Origin: Calcarisporiella thermophila CBS 279.70
Lineage: Eukaryota > Calcarisporiellomycota
DNA: 64,000 nucleotides
Reading direction: 5' to 3'
NCBI RefSeq assembly: GCF_041956535.1
Contig: NW_027192191.1
Coordinates: 495,267 to 559,266 of the forward strand
The position numbers were made by a program, and so were the translations under genes. Each line of letters opens with the position of its first letter. Position 1 is the first letter of the stretch. The notes beneath the pieces are model-generated. The model made no database searches and was not told the origin of the DNA. It worked only from the letters and a program-made list of their open reading frames with translations. This document shows, in pieces, positions 11,294 through 23,199 of this stretch.

Positions 11294-11958
11294 TGGAGTG
11301 AATAGTGTCATTCTCAACTCGATTTTAAGGTATATAAGGAGATTATAATTAATATTATCATTAATCTAATATTTGTTATTTCTATATTCTTATTTTTTGC
11401 CAAAATTTGAAGCTTTTTATAATGATCATGAATGTTTTTGTTTAATATAATATGCTATAGAGTTGAACACTCATAAAGACGCTTTGGCAATCCTAAATTT
11501 ACTAAAAATAATTTAATTGATATCGCAACTGCCAAATATACTAGAACTCTTACATAAACCGACCCACAGCAGGAGGTGAATGGTGCGGATATTTACACTA
11601 TAGCTTTGAAAATAATAGGAGATTAAACAGGAATGGTTTTAGAGACGATATTTATATTACCCGCCTTTACAGTTTGCACGAAATGGTTGCATTATGATCA
11701 AACACTTTGCCTGAGATTCGGTATGGTTGTGGCGTTGCCACACTTTTATTTCTATAAGGAGGAGTTTTACTTTCCAGCGGATCTTGAAAGAACCTCCTTT
11801 CGAACTTTAATAAGTACTAAGAAAACGCTGGAAGTTGGCTCGAGTGTTAGATCGGCTGGATTCAATAACTGATCTCATAACACCATGCGAGATATAGGCT
11901 CTTATTTTCCGAGTCCAATTGGTAACCGCCTCTGGCTGGTACTATCGAATGCAATAAT
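11294..11958. other. Intergenic, no supported gene
   Basis: AT-rich. One open frame (11633-11872) has no recognisable features. The final part is presumed promoter of the P450 gene. Confidence 0.4.
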
Positions 11959-13657
11959 ATGAGCATTCTTTTTATACTCATAACCCATTTATATTTGTTA
12001 TCAAAGGGAGCATTAATCTTGGCTCCAATGTTTGCCTATGTGATGTATCATCGCATCCAGGGCCAGCCTCCATCTTCTGATCGTAAGAAAAAGTTGACTC
12101 AGCACGATGTTCCAGGGCCAATAGTGGATCCAGGACAAGGAAGTTTGCCTGATATTGCCGTTGCCGGTGGGCTTATTCCTTTCGTTCGAAGTTTGCATTC
12201 GAACTACGGCCCCATCGCCCGTTTCTATCTGACTCCTGGCGAACCTGTAATAAGTGTTGCAGATTCGGAGATTATAAAGAAGTCTGGATTACTTCAAGCT
12301 GGTAGCCGTCCAAAGGACATGTTTGCATTTCTGACTCCATTAATTGGAAGTGATAATCTACAAATCTACGATGCAAAACGAGCGGACTTAGCGCGAAGAC
12401 GGTTTGCTCCCGCTCTTAGCCATCAGGGTAAATTCTTTTTCTTGAAAAAAAAAATGTAAAATTTTTTCACCTGCTTTCTTCTGGTTCATAGTGATTTCAA
12501 CCAAATACCGCGATATCCTTGATATCATCCACTCTCTTTTCGATAGGTGGGACAGGCAGATAGAGAAAGGCCAGGACATTATAGCAATGCAAACCGAACT
12601 CATGTGGTTCGGTCTGATGGCGATAGTTAAAACTGCACTGAGGTAAGGGGTTTCATCCTAACTATCCTGGTTGGTAGTTAACCTGCTACATTTTGTAAGC
12701 GTGGACCTGGGAAACTATGACATGCAAAAATTTAAGAGTGCTTATGATGCATCGATGAGTGGGCTTTTTGACAAACAGTTTGGTAACCTTGGCACGTACT
12801 CCCAGGAGGAAATTGATACATCCCTTGCTTTCTTACACCAAACCATTCACTCTTTGGTGGAGGATCGGCGCAATACCAGAGCGGCACAGTCCAAAGGGCA
12901 GACTACTGACAGAGACCTCTTTGATATCCTACTCACCGAAACCGATCCCACCACCGGCGAGCCGTTTTCGGAAGAGATGATCTCATCGCATTTCTCAGTT
13001 TTTATCCTCGCAGGTTATCATACAACGGCCATCTCCATTGCATGGGCTATCTTTGCCCTTACGCAGCATCCTGAGATGGAGCAAAGGCTCTACGAAGAGG
13101 TCTCCTCGGTTTTAGGAGATCGGGTCCCGCAGCTTAGTGGTAGGCCCTTTCTTGCAAGATTGTGTGCTGAGATCAAGTCAGACACCCCTTTAATCTAGCT
13201 TCACTCCACTTCAATAGATTTCGACAAGATGCCGTTTCTCAACAACTTTATCAAGGAGACTTTGCGAGTGCACACAATAGGCCCGTTTGCTTCTCGTCAA
13301 CTTGATGCGCCCACGCTTATCGGTGAATATGAGGTCGATGCTGGAACCACTATATTTCTTCCTATTTGCGTAATCCATTCGAGTGAAGCCGAGTGGGGAC
13401 CCGACGCCGCTAAATTCAATCCTGACAGATTCGCCAAAGGATTAAAGCCACCCATCTCGTACTGTCCTTTTGGGCTTGGAGCTCGGATATGCCCAGGCGA
13501 TCGGTTAGCAATGGTAGAAATCCGAGCGGTGATCGCTTGTTTGGTGCAGCGCTATAAATTTGAGCTTGCGATGCCGCCCGAAGAGGTGGTGCCGATGGAG
13601 CGCTTTGTAGCCATGGCCAAAAATGATATCCATGTGAGGTTATGCAGGCGTTCTTGA
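11959..13657 (+). CDS. Cytochrome P450, CYP20-like
   Basis: Membrane-anchored haem monooxygenase; substrate unknown. Exons 11959-12427, 12492-12642, 12700-13139 and 13218-13657 splice to 499 aa. An N-terminal hydrophobic anchor (LFILITHLYLLSKGALILAP) is followed by the basic, Pro-containing hinge. Diagnostic P450 motifs are present: I-helix AGYHTT; K-helix ExxR in KETLR (E367/R370); PERF-like FNPDRFA; and the haem loop FGLGARICPG with the haem-ligand Cys at about residue 445. The segment GSLPDIAVAGGLIPFVRSLH next to NYGPIARFY resembles the N-terminal region of animal CYP20 (LPDIxKAGxLHxFLxxLHxxYGP), which prompts the subfamily suggestion. P450 identity is certain; the CYP20 link is from memory and weaker. 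Confidence 0.9.
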
Positions 13658-14181
13658 GCACTTTTTCATAGTGATATATATCCATGCAGACAATTTATTC
13701 TCACCCTTGTGTATTCTACGATTTGCAATATATTCCTTATAGTGCAGCACGAGAACATTTCTCAATATCTCTTATCGATTATGCTCTAATTTTGATTTGG
13801 AATCTATGAAGCAATAAAATTGTGAGCCCGTACTTGCGCTGCCTAAGGAAAGCTAGGTGATTTTGTATTTTATGATGGTGTACACACCCTTGTCTATCTG
13901 GGGGAGGGAGATAAACGGGGATAAAACCGGTGTGGCATGGAATATATCCGACTTTGGGTTGAGTGAAAAATTACATAAAAAATTGAAATTCGAAGGAAAT
14001 TAGATGCAGATAAATAATCGAAATAAAGGGATAAATTGTGGAAAGGGGTCCAAACAGCCGATGGTATAAATGCCCCTTTATGGCGGTGAATAACAGAAAC
14101 TATTTACAAATCGGTGAGGAGAGCAGAAAAATAACAAAACCGGATCTGTCAAAATTGAGGGGTAAATAGGGCGAAGTCGAC
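13658..14181. other. Convergent intergenic region
   Basis: The 3' flanks of the P450 and RFWD3-like genes face each other here. No open frame of interest and no RNA gene recognised. Confidence 0.4.
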
Positions 14182-16693
14182 TCATTTAGAATCCCACTTA
14201 TATACATGCAATTGGTTATCCGTCAAGGCAGCCAAAATATCTACGTTTGGCCCGAGAACACATCGTTTCACATCGATTACGTTGACACGTGTTTGTTGAG
14301 CGCCGAGGCTTAATTCTTCGGTCGTGCCTTGCTCATCCCAGAGTAACAACTATGTGCACTCAATGTAAGTTTTGGTTAACTGAGAGAAAGTTTTAAGCTC
14401 CATGAGATAAAGTGTCCTTACCGATCCTGAAGCTTCGTCTCCAGCGCACACATAAGTTCGAAATCTATTTTCCTCATCCCATCTTGAGAATATGTGAGTC
14501 CTTGCGAGATGTGCTTGTCTTGATTGCCATCGATCGATAGTGATGCCTTGATTCAAAGTGGGATTAGTCCCATTGTTAGCGAGTGCACTCAATACATGTG
14601 TGGTGGCACACTGAGGAATGCTACGAAGAGAAGCAAGGATCTTGGAGGAGATGGGATCATAAGAAACTGAATAAAAAGAGGTTCCTGAAGGGGGGGGACA
14701 AGAAAATGAGTCAACACTGTTCGTATGGAGGAAATGCAGGAGCCTACCAGGCTTCTTGATATCAAAGACAGTGCACTGTTTCGTTTCTTGCGGCTGAGAG
14801 TTTGTTTCCGTCGGATCACATAACATGAAAGTGTTTTCGGTATTAGCGCCAAGCAGCCCCCGTAAGCCCGACTCTCCCGGCTGCGAGATGTATACCAGCG
14901 AATGTACTGGACTCCCTCCAATCAACCCACGGTCTCTGAAGCATGAGACGTGAGTACGAGTGTTGCGAATGTCAAATGTCATCACTGAACCATTAGCGAG
15001 ACCAGCGAAGAGATAATACGGTCGATCAATGTCCCAACAACATGACCATCCCGGCGCCTCCAATGAATATCTAGACATTCCACAATAAAGTTGGCATTTA
15101 ATAGGTTCGGAAAATAAAAACGAGAGTAATATTGGATATTTTACACTTGAATGGCCATATTCCCAACTAAGGAGGATATTTTCAGGGTTCGGTCGAGGCC
15201 GGTAGTCAGAACGTGCTTCTCTCCATGCGGGTTAAATTGCACATCGCGCACGGGCTTTGAATGAACGGGAAGAAACTCCTGGTGAGCGCTGTCGTGTAGA
15301 CTAATTTTGACTATTCCGTGATGTGTGAACGCTTGATTCGCACCCCAAGACTTGCTTACAATAAGCATTTCGTCATTTGAATTAAAAGCCATGACACGAG
15401 CTGCGTTTGGCTGAAAGAGACAAAGAAAATGTTAAAAAAATAGAGATAAATCAGACTGGTGAGATACCCCGTACTTGATTGGAAATAGTAATTGTTTCGC
15501 GAGGGTAGAATTTTTCGATAACACTGGGCGTACTGCTTCTATTACTGTCCGCCGCCATTGGAATGTTCTGGAGTGCCAGCAGTCTCTTATATCTAAATAA
15601 ATAGAGTCGATTACCACAAATCTCAAATGAGCGGTTTTACTTGAATATGCTTACTTAGTGACCTCTTCATATAGAGCAACATTATCGTTTCGTAGGCGTT
15701 CAATCATGTCATTCTTTTTAACGAGCTCATTGCGAATCATTTGTAAAGCGAGATTCATATTTGCATGTTCAATCTCTGCACTTTGGCGAGCAATTTTTTC
15801 GCGCTTTAGTTCCTCCAATAACTCCTCTTTCTCTGTGGTGTCTGTCGCGATAACCTTCTTAGCATATATTACTCGGATATCCCTAGTTTTGCCTGGTGTG
15901 CTATTTTCAAATGAATATACTTAGGTAAATAGGAATATACTAAGTATGGAAAAACATAGCAACCAGCTTACTTGCACTCCGGACATCGTGATATTTTATC
16001 TTTCTTTGATCTTAAAAACCATTTCTTTATACATCTAACAGTTACGACATTAGTGTTGCAAGAAAAAGGGTCAGCTTTTAAAACATAACTTACTGCATCC
16101 CGAATATGTGTCCACACTTAATAGATACCATCCGGTGCGCTCCATTGGAAGCTAGAGGCTCAAAGCAAATGGAGCACAAATTCCCCTATATACAAGGAAT
16201 TTAAGGCTGCTTTCTTGATCAAAATGTGAATTATGATCTTCACCTCTTCTTCTTCTTCCTCCACTTTCCTGTCTCCATTCGACTCATCCTGTGATGGAGG
16301 GGTGTTTTCACGCTGTCGTTTCTGAGGAATGATAGGAGTCTGAAACACATCAGAAGATGAGTTTTGCTGTGCGAGCTGTGGGATCCTTTGTGGTTGAGAT
16401 GGAAGTTGCGCTGCCTCTTCTACCTGTTCTCCTTCCTCTTCTTGATCCTCTTGCGTGACTACGTCTGGAATTTCCCTGCCTGCCACCTCGAAAGCGTTTG
16501 CTAGTGCATCTGGTATTACGATTGGTTGGATCTCATGTTGTTCTTCTATAATAAGCTCTTCCACCCCTATATCTCGTTGTGCAGGCACTACTTCAGGCGC
16601 TGATTCTAGGAAATCCTCATTTTCGGTTTCTGCCTCTTCCTCAGTGTCACTTCCAAGAACAATTGCATCTTCAGTATTAATATTAGTTGACAT
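14182..16693 (-). CDS. RFWD3-like RING/WD40 E3 ubiquitin ligase
   Basis: DNA-damage ubiquitin ligase; in animals RFWD3 acts on RPA and RAD51 at stalled forks and crosslinks. Nine exons on the minus strand (16693-16244, 16185-16094, 16034-15972, 15900-15655, 15592-15475, 15410-15145, 15070-14748, 14684-14422, 14349-14182) splice to 662 aa. Domains in order: an acidic N-terminus rich in Glu/Gln (1-150); a RING with CSICFEPL, HRMVSIKCGHIFG, CIKKW and CPEC (about 152-200); a coiled coil (EELLEELKREKIARQSAEIE); then WD40-like blades with PVHSKPVRDVQFNP, GLDRTLKISSL, WSCCWDID, YLFAGLANGSV, CAGDEASGSLLLWD and a terminal HVYKWD. These blocks match RFWD3 in order and spacing, including the last LxVYKW. 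Shares a short divergent promoter with the MGMT gene, another DNA-repair function. Confidence 0.88.
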
Positions 16694-16816
16694 TGGTTGT
16701 GATATTGGAGCGCTCCTTCGCGTCAGCAGTCATAAATCCGATTTTGACATATGCGGCGCAGATTTGGACACATTTAGTTAATGAGGTTGACGAAAAGTCA
16801 AACTGGTTATAAATAA

Positions 16817-16823
16817 TGAGTCA
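16817..16823. promoter_or_regulatory. TGAGTCA, AP-1/Gcn4-type bZIP site
   Basis: An exact match to the palindromic TGA(G/C)TCA core bound by Gcn4/AP-1-class bZIP factors, between the two divergent repair genes. A single 7-mer can occur by chance; binding is inferred. Confidence 0.4.
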
Positions 16824-16847
16824 CTTGGCAGAGCGTCAAATATAAGT

Positions 16848-16867
16848 AATTGACCCTTGGGTCAATT
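16848..16867. promoter_or_regulatory. 20-bp perfect inverted repeat (possible operator)
   Basis: AATTGACCC-TT-GGGTCAATT: two exact 9-bp arms with a 2-bp centre, about 45 bp before the MGMT start codon. Symmetry suggests a dimeric DNA-binding protein; the protein is unknown. Confidence 0.45.
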
Positions 16868-16912
16868 TTTCATTTTCTATTCATTGGCGTCCAAAAAAAA
16901 ACCATTCAGGCC

Positions 16913-17746
16913 ATGGCAAGAAAATTTGGTAAGCGCTCTTCCCCTTACATTATCAAGGATGGAAGACGCATTCGGTTAAGAGCTGGGATGCCTAAGGGTT
17001 CGCTTGATCACGTTGATATTGACGACGATGTTGAAAGTTAGTTTTTTAACCCCAAGCAATTTTTATGTCTGCATAACCTCATTCCAATTTTTAGCCCTCA
17101 AGGTCTACCCCTTAACCAAGGAGGAAAGATTAGTTTTCATCAGTCCGAAAAGCCAAAGACGCGTTACAGAATTTCAATTTAAGGTCTACGACCTATGTTC
17201 ACAGGTATAGTCTTCATTGCCATCTTCATTTCAAATCATTCTAACTGTACGTATATTTATTTTGCCCTAGGTTCCCCGCGGTAAAACTCCTTTCCTCCCT
17301 CTGTCTTAGCTTTTTAGTTCTTCTCGTCATAGCTATTACTAATACTAGAGCAAAAAAATTTTTTTATATTTATCAGGCTATGTAACCACATATAAATATA
17401 TCTCCGACGCTCTAGGCGGTTCCCCTCGTGCCGTTGGTCAAGCATTGCGCAACAATCCATTTGCGCCACTTCCTGTTCCATGTCATCGAGTTATCTCTTC
17501 GGATTTCTACTTGGGAGGTTTCGATGGGTATATGAATACAGATTGCTTTTTAAATGGCAGTGGTTAGTTAAGGGTCTAATGATTCATTTTCATTGTAATA
17601 GCGAATGGGGTGAGGGTGGGCCGTGTGGATTTGTGAACGCGAAGCGCGCCAAACTGTTGAAAGAGGGATTGCAATTCTCAGAGGATGGCTATCTTCAGGA
17701 GGAGATGCAGAAAACGCGTGTATTCAAAGATTTCAAACCTGTGTAG
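16913..17746 (+). CDS. Methylated-DNA-protein-cysteine methyltransferase (MGMT)
   Basis: Direct reversal of O6-alkylguanine by suicide transfer of the alkyl group to a cysteine. Five exons (16913-17036, 17095-17204, 17271-17280, 17377-17527, 17602-17746) give 179 aa. Visible family features: [17 protein letters not shown] (the [VI]PxGxVxTY helix-turn-helix entry), [13 protein letters not shown] with the DNA-intercalating 'arginine finger' region, the catalytic PCHRV (Cys about residue 117), and the LGGFDG...[12 protein letters not shown]-terminal block. The third exon is only 10 nt (GTTCCCCGCG, coding VPR plus one base) and is needed to complete the conserved VPRG, so it is well supported. 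The N-terminal 40 aa are basic and unlike the standard N-domain. Confidence 0.92.
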
Positions 17747-17993
17747 TTCAAGCTTTATTTTTATATCATATTCATCTGTCAAAAGTTGCCATCATTATTA
17801 GTAAATAAACTGAAATATAATCGCATATAGAGTAGTGAATTGGTTCTCTCTGTTACTTTAAGCTTTATTGTGGCTTATACTTCTGCTTTTCTTTTATTGC
17901 AAAGCTTTCGTTTAATTGAGCTTGAGACGCGTCAGTTTACTATTGATTTCCAGCTATTTAGACGAGCGTAAGTGTGAATTTCTGTTGCATCCA

Positions 17994-19037
17994 ATGTTTC
18001 GAAGAGCACCCAAAAAGGCCACCTCCGCTCCTTCATCGACTACGACCTCGTCACAACATTCCCTCGCGGCGGTTGGTGATCTCTCCTCAGTCGACCTCCC
18101 ACGCTTTCTGCAAGGATTACAATCCGCTGACCAAGGGGCCTGGCGCCGCCTCGTCGAAAAGTACAAGCATCTCAATTCCATCGAGGATGAACGCGCCGCT
18201 CATGCCAACGATCCCTCTTTTGAATACTCAATGTGTGCGGGTCTCTCAGATGATCGGGACCGCAACCGCTATGCCGACATTTTACCTTACGATCATTCCC
18301 GCGTGAAACTGACACCGGTTGGGAAAAATGGTGATGACTATATTAACGCAAGCTATGTAGAGGCCGGGGCGACGAAATATGTGACAACACAGGGTCCACT
18401 AGACAGGACTATCCCAGATTTTTGGCAGATGGTGTGGGAAACTCGATCAAGGGTCATTGTAATGCTGACACGTGAGCAGGAGGGAAGCAGAGGAAAATGC
18501 AGCCGGTACTGGCCGGTGGGCGATAAATCTGATAAAGCGTTTGAGTTTTCGAAGTGGGGTGGAAAGGTCTCGTTCGTCAAACAAGAATTGGACAAGCGTG
18601 CCGAGTGTATGGTGCGTGAATTCAAGCTGACACGTAATGGTGAGGAGCGAATTATTTGGCAATGCCATTACTTGGGGTGGCCGGACCATGGGGTGCCCGA
18701 GTCTCCCCAGGGTGCGCTCGAACTCGTAGCCCTGTCGCGTGCTCTTAGACGTCGAGCTCCCGACGCCGGGCCAATGATCGTCCACTGCGCTGCGGGGGTC
18801 GGTCGCTCTGGTACATTTTGTGTCATTGACACATGCCTCTCGCGGATTAATGAATGGATGCGTGCGGAGAAGGAGGAAGCTCCGGGTGAAGCTAGAGATA
18901 TGATCTACGAGGTGGTGAAGCGGTTCCGTGAGCAGCGTCGCTCCATGGTTCAAACGCTCCCCCAGTACGAGTATTGTTACTGGACGCTCTTTCATGCTCT
19001 CGCTACGTCCTTTGACCCTGAAGGGCGCGAACTGTAA
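17994..19037 (+). CDS. Classical protein tyrosine phosphatase
   Basis: Removes phosphate from phosphotyrosine, presumably in cytosolic signalling. Intronless, 347 aa from the ATG at 17994; the frame continues upstream but without a better ATG. After a Ser/Thr-rich, Lys-rich leader the catalytic domain shows the pTyr-recognition loop DRNRYADILPYD, DDYINASYV, TQGPL, the WPD loop WPDHGVP (Asp about 231), the active-site HCAAGVGRSGTF (nucleophile Cys about 265) and the Q-loop region with MVQTLPQYEYCY. All catalytic residues are present. It has no targeting or SH2 domain. Resembles small non-receptor enzymes such as yeast Ptp1 or Pyp3, but I cannot assign orthology. Confidence 0.93.
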   Translation: MFRRAPKKATSAPSSTTTSSQHSLAAVGDLSSVDLPRFLQGLQSADQGAWRRLVEKYKHLNSIEDERAAHANDPSFEYSMCAGLSDDRDRNRYADILPYDHSRVKLTPVGKNGDDYINASYVEAGATKYVTTQGPLDRTIPDFWQMVWETRSRVIVMLTREQEGSRGKCSRYWPVGDKSDKAFEFSKWGGKVSFVKQELDKRAECMVREFKLTRNGEERIIWQCHYLGWPDHGVPESPQGALELVALSRALRRRAPDAGPMIVHCAAGVGRSGTFCVIDTCLSRINEWMRAEKEEAPGEARDMIYEVVKRFREQRRSMVQTLPQYEYCYWTLFHALATSFDPEGREL

Positions 19038-19498
19038 CTTAATTGGCTATGGGCTTTATGCGAAAAAAATTATTTTTATAGACTTGGCCTTGAAAGAGTA
19101 CATAGCTTTGATGCTATTCTCAATGTTTCTGATTTGTTGTGTTATCTTTTAACCCTTGACCCACAAAGGACATTATCCCTCTTTATCTGATGGCTTTCTT
19201 TTGATTCTCTTTTTTTCCCTTTGAATTTAATCTTGTGTGATATTCTTATTCGCTTATTTTATAATGGATATTTATGTAGAATATAAGAAAAAAGAAAGTG
19301 ATATACATTTGGAAAAAAAACAACATAATTGTCCAAATTTTGCGAGTCAACGCGTCAAAAAAAAAGGAAACAAAAAGAATTAGATATGCCTTATATATAG
19401 AAAATAGAGTAATTAATAAAAAAAAATAGAGCCAATATAATCAAAGTTGAAATTATTATAGAATAAAAATTTTAGCTTAATATATATATTCTTCTGCC
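19038..19498. other. Convergent AT-rich intergenic region
   Basis: A/T-rich 3' flanks of the phosphatase and SUN-domain genes with several poly-A/T runs; nothing else seen. Confidence 0.4.
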
Positions 19499-22400
19499 CT
19501 AATCAGGTACAACAGCATTCTGGTTATTTGCTTTCTCCTCACCAGCGACGGTATGGTCATGATTCCCTGACCATCCAACATCGCTCGATCTCCGCTCAAT
19601 GGAATTCGGCTCCGGAGAATCAGGTACGAGACGATATTCTGGGAAGCTTGCCCGCCGTGGAGAGATTAGATCGGCAGGTGCTGGATCTTCACCACTCATG
19701 GGATACTCAGACCCCATTGTCGGCAGTGTAATTTCCCTTAAAGTTTCGTCGGGGTCGATGTGCTCAATCAAATAGTCACCAGTCGATTCTGGGACGTAGT
19801 TGTGGAGGACTTGGTTGTCATTTAGTAAGGAATTCTCGTGTTCAGAGAGGATCGGTGAATCTAGGTCCTCTTTTTTTCTGGTAGTATACAGGTCTAATGC
19901 TTCTGAAATCTCGACTCTTTCTCTATCATCCGAATCTTTCTTAGGACCTTCCTCCGCCGACAATTTCTCATCCTCCACTGCGGCCTTTCCTTTTTCCTCG
20001 TCTCTCGCCTTTTCCTTTTCCTCCTCTTTATCCACTCCTCCACGCAGTTCTACCGAGGAGGCCACACGTCTCATGCTAACTCCACCCACTCCTTCACCCG
20101 CATCTACCGTATCAGACCCTCCCCTCTTTCTCCATCGCATTGCCCCACGACGGCCAGGGTATCCATTCAAATTCAGATTCGCCATCGCAAGCATTGGGAG
20201 AAGGGCGTTGAGACTCCCCCGCGAAAACACCATAAACATTAGGATCACTAGGAGAAGGAAGAGCTGCACAAAGTTCAACCGCTTCTCAAATATTACTTCG
20301 TCTGCCATTAAAAGAAGTTTGGAGGTAAGCTCGTTGATCTCCATGCGCGTGCGTTCTCGGTTGGTTTCCATTTCAAGAATAGTGGCCTGCCAGAGATGCT
20401 CATATTTACGCTTTAAAAACTCAATTCGTTTGATTGCCGTGTCATTAAAGTGTCCAACTAGCAAGCGAAGCTGCTGTGTGTGCGAGTTCTCCATTTTCGC
20501 AAGGACCTCGTATAGCATTTTGCTCTGCTCTTCCAAATACTGTTGAGATAGCGTTGCATTAAGCTCAAGAACGCTAAGACGTTTCATGATATTTTTATAG
20601 ATTGACTCTTGGGTGCCAGGTGCAGAGGCACCAAACTGAGGACCAGTTCCTGCAAATTGGAGAGGCTCCTGTTTTATAGGTTGCTGCTGTGGAATCTGCT
20701 GATGAGAAGCTTGTTGCGATGGCTGTGGTTGTTGTGATTGGGACAGCGAAGCTTGTGCTTGCAACGTGGATGAAGCTAGAGAGTTATCATCAAGTGAAGG
20801 CGATGCTACCTCAGGAGATCTTGACAAACTCGTTGGCTTTGTCTCGTGATCCTCCTCACTAGAAATCGTTCCATTCGAAGAGACATCCATATCAGTTGAT
20901 GCTGTGGCTGTGGTTGCTAGAGTCTCGCTGGGAAGAGGATGGACTTCTGGAAGTGGCGTCGTGATAGACTCCACGCTATCAACATTCTCAGTCGCTTCTA
21001 AAGTGCTCTCGACTCCAGTACTGCTAGAAACCATAGGCTCTGTATTCTTGGAAAGTGAAGGCATCTCGGGGGTTTCCTCTGCTTTACGGTCGGGCCCAAA
21101 CCATTTTTTAGAATTTAGAGATTCACGCAATTCCGTAAGCACGCTAGATGTAATCGGTAGGGTTTCGACTTGGGGGGTTTGTGCTTCTGCTTTAACGCCT
21201 TTTTCACTCTCCATTGAGACCGGTATACTCCGCGATGCAGGTTCTACCCGCTCGCTATGTCTTATCGAGGAAGTGGACACAATCTTGAATGAGGAGGGCA
21301 ACCATTCTGCATCCTCTTCTGGCTGCTGAACCCCAGCATTTGCCTGTTCTTGAATACGCGTTGATAATTGTGATGCTATCCGGAACTCCTCTTCCTCTTT
21401 CTTGTAACGTTCCATCTGTGACGATCCATACACACGTAGTAGTGTAAGTGGGCAATAATGTTCTTTACCGTAATGCGTAAGAAAATCGATCCGAATATAA
21501 CGCGCCCATATAGGTGGATTTTCGACATTGAAGACCTGCAGGCACACCGTAAACAGATGAACAAAACTTAAAACACCATTGACAATTAAAAGGAATTACA
21601 TTACCTGAATCTCTCGGGCATTGCGGGCCTGAAAATACCCAAGCAGCCTCCACACATCGGCTCGGTGAGGATTTCGATCCGACACGGATATCTTCATATC
21701 CTTAAAGATCGATGAGAAGAATTCAAAGTTTGCCAACATTACTGTATCTATAAGAATTTCATCGCACAATTCAACAACAACATATTTTTGCGCCGAGCAT
21801 TTGTTAAGCATGTAACGGTCTTTATCCTCGGTGAGAATGGCGCGAGCACCTTTGGCTTCTTTATTGGCGCCAACTACAACAGCACCACAATCAAAGGAGG
21901 CATAGTTTAAACGCTCTCTAGTCTCTTCCAGGAGCTTTTCCACATCTGATACTACCGCGTGCCTGAGCTGCTTCTGGGGAGGAGATGTGTTTTTCTGGTT
22001 TATTAACTGTTGGTCATCGGACTCGTGGTAATCTGACGTAGCCGAGGAAGGATCTGAACTCTCAAAAATGGCTCCAATATCCCCAGCACCGTCAATGCTA
22101 TCTAGAAATTGATCGCGTGGATCCGCAACCCGACGTTTCTGTGTTCTTTGACGTCTGGTATCTTCCTCTTGGCCCATTAAAGCAAGTGCTCGTTTACGCC
22201 ATTCGGAAAAGAAGAGGAATCGAGGCCTTTCACCCGCTGAGTTATTCCCATTTTCGGTGGCAATTCCTATCTCAGGAGAAGAAAGCGAAGAGGAAGAGGA
22301 AGAATAAGAGAAGGAAGAGGGTGAAAAGGAGGGCAATCCCTCTGACAGCATTTCAGATAATGTCGCGTCAGAAGAAATAGTTTCCGCCTGCAACTCTCTT

Positions 22401-22771
22401 TCGATACTCTTCACAGTAGGCAATGGCTCATCTCCAGGAGTGAATGTCAGTGAATCTCCTGCTCTTCCTTCTATGAAAGAAAGTGGCGATGAAGAAGTCG
22501 ATAGTAATGAGGATGACGATGGAATGGGTAAAGATACAGAGACCGGATGGAGAAGGTCATCCCCTTCTTTTACAAGATCTATGGGATCACTAAGGAAGGC
22601 CGGGATACAGGCATGATCGTCAATAGCAGGAAGGGGACAAACAAATGGATTTGGTTGTCGTATAGAGCAAACACAATTATCTATATCTTGTTGGTTAATT
22701 GCTGCAGTGACGAGTAGGGCATTGTACAGTGTGTAGACCCAAAGGGTGGCTGTCAGCACTGCATTCCGCAT
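19499..22771 (-). CDS. SUN-like domain ER/nuclear-envelope protein (Slp1/SUCO type)
   Basis: Probable integral ER or nuclear-envelope protein with a lumenal SUN-like domain; yeast Slp1 of this group protects folding membrane proteins with Emp65. Exons 22771-21605 and 21535-19499 join in phase 0 to 1067 aa. Order: signal sequence (MRNAVLTATLWVYTLYNALL), Ser/Glu-rich lumenal segment, SUN-like domain around 290-440 with NYASFDCG, CSAQKYVVVELCDEILIDTV, then ARYIRIDFLTHYGKEHYCPL and LLRVYG, where the Cys positions fit the Slp1/SUCO subfamily. A long low-complexity region with poly-Gln, a coiled coil (SVLELNATLSQQYLEEQSK on), one transmembrane segment near 805-830 (VQLFLLLVILMFMVF) and a charged cytosolic tail follow. 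Central position of the domain and the N-terminal signal separate it from canonical LINC SUN proteins. Confidence 0.88.
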
Positions 22772-23199
22772 TATAGGAGGTGATCCAGACTTGAAATCAT
22801 TAAAATTGGCAAGTTTTTAGAGCTATTATTATTTTTTGGGGAAGCAACAGCTAATAACTTTAGAATAATATCTGAAACTAACGTGACGTTTGTTAATTCT
22901 CGGACGTGTAAATCAATCATTGAATGTAGCAATATTAACATATTAACTGTTAATAGAGCAAGTTTGGGAATGCAAGTGTGCAATGGAAGCGAGAATTGCT
23001 CAAGCTAATCCTCAACAAAGTATCACTCTACTCTCTTAAAACGAACCCTAGTGGTTACAAAATAGAGTTTATTCGCTCTCCAAATTCTCTTTGTACATCA
23101 GGGAATGGGAATGCAAAAAGAACATGGAAACGGTTTCAGTAAGGGACAAGTAAACGTAATAAACACACAATTGGATGGTAAATCCAGCTCCCAAGAGGC
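22772..23199. other. Intergenic, no gene seen
   Basis: Contains the promoter of the SUN-domain gene and the 3' flank of the ribosomal protein gene, both on the minus strand. Confidence 0.4.

Larger units (their letters stand above)
16694..16912. promoter_or_regulatory. Bidirectional promoter of RFWD3-like and MGMT genes
   Basis: Only 219 bp separate the two start codons, so one region must serve both DNA-repair genes. It contains a TGAGTCA bZIP-type site and a perfect inverted repeat, listed separately. Confidence 0.6.
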
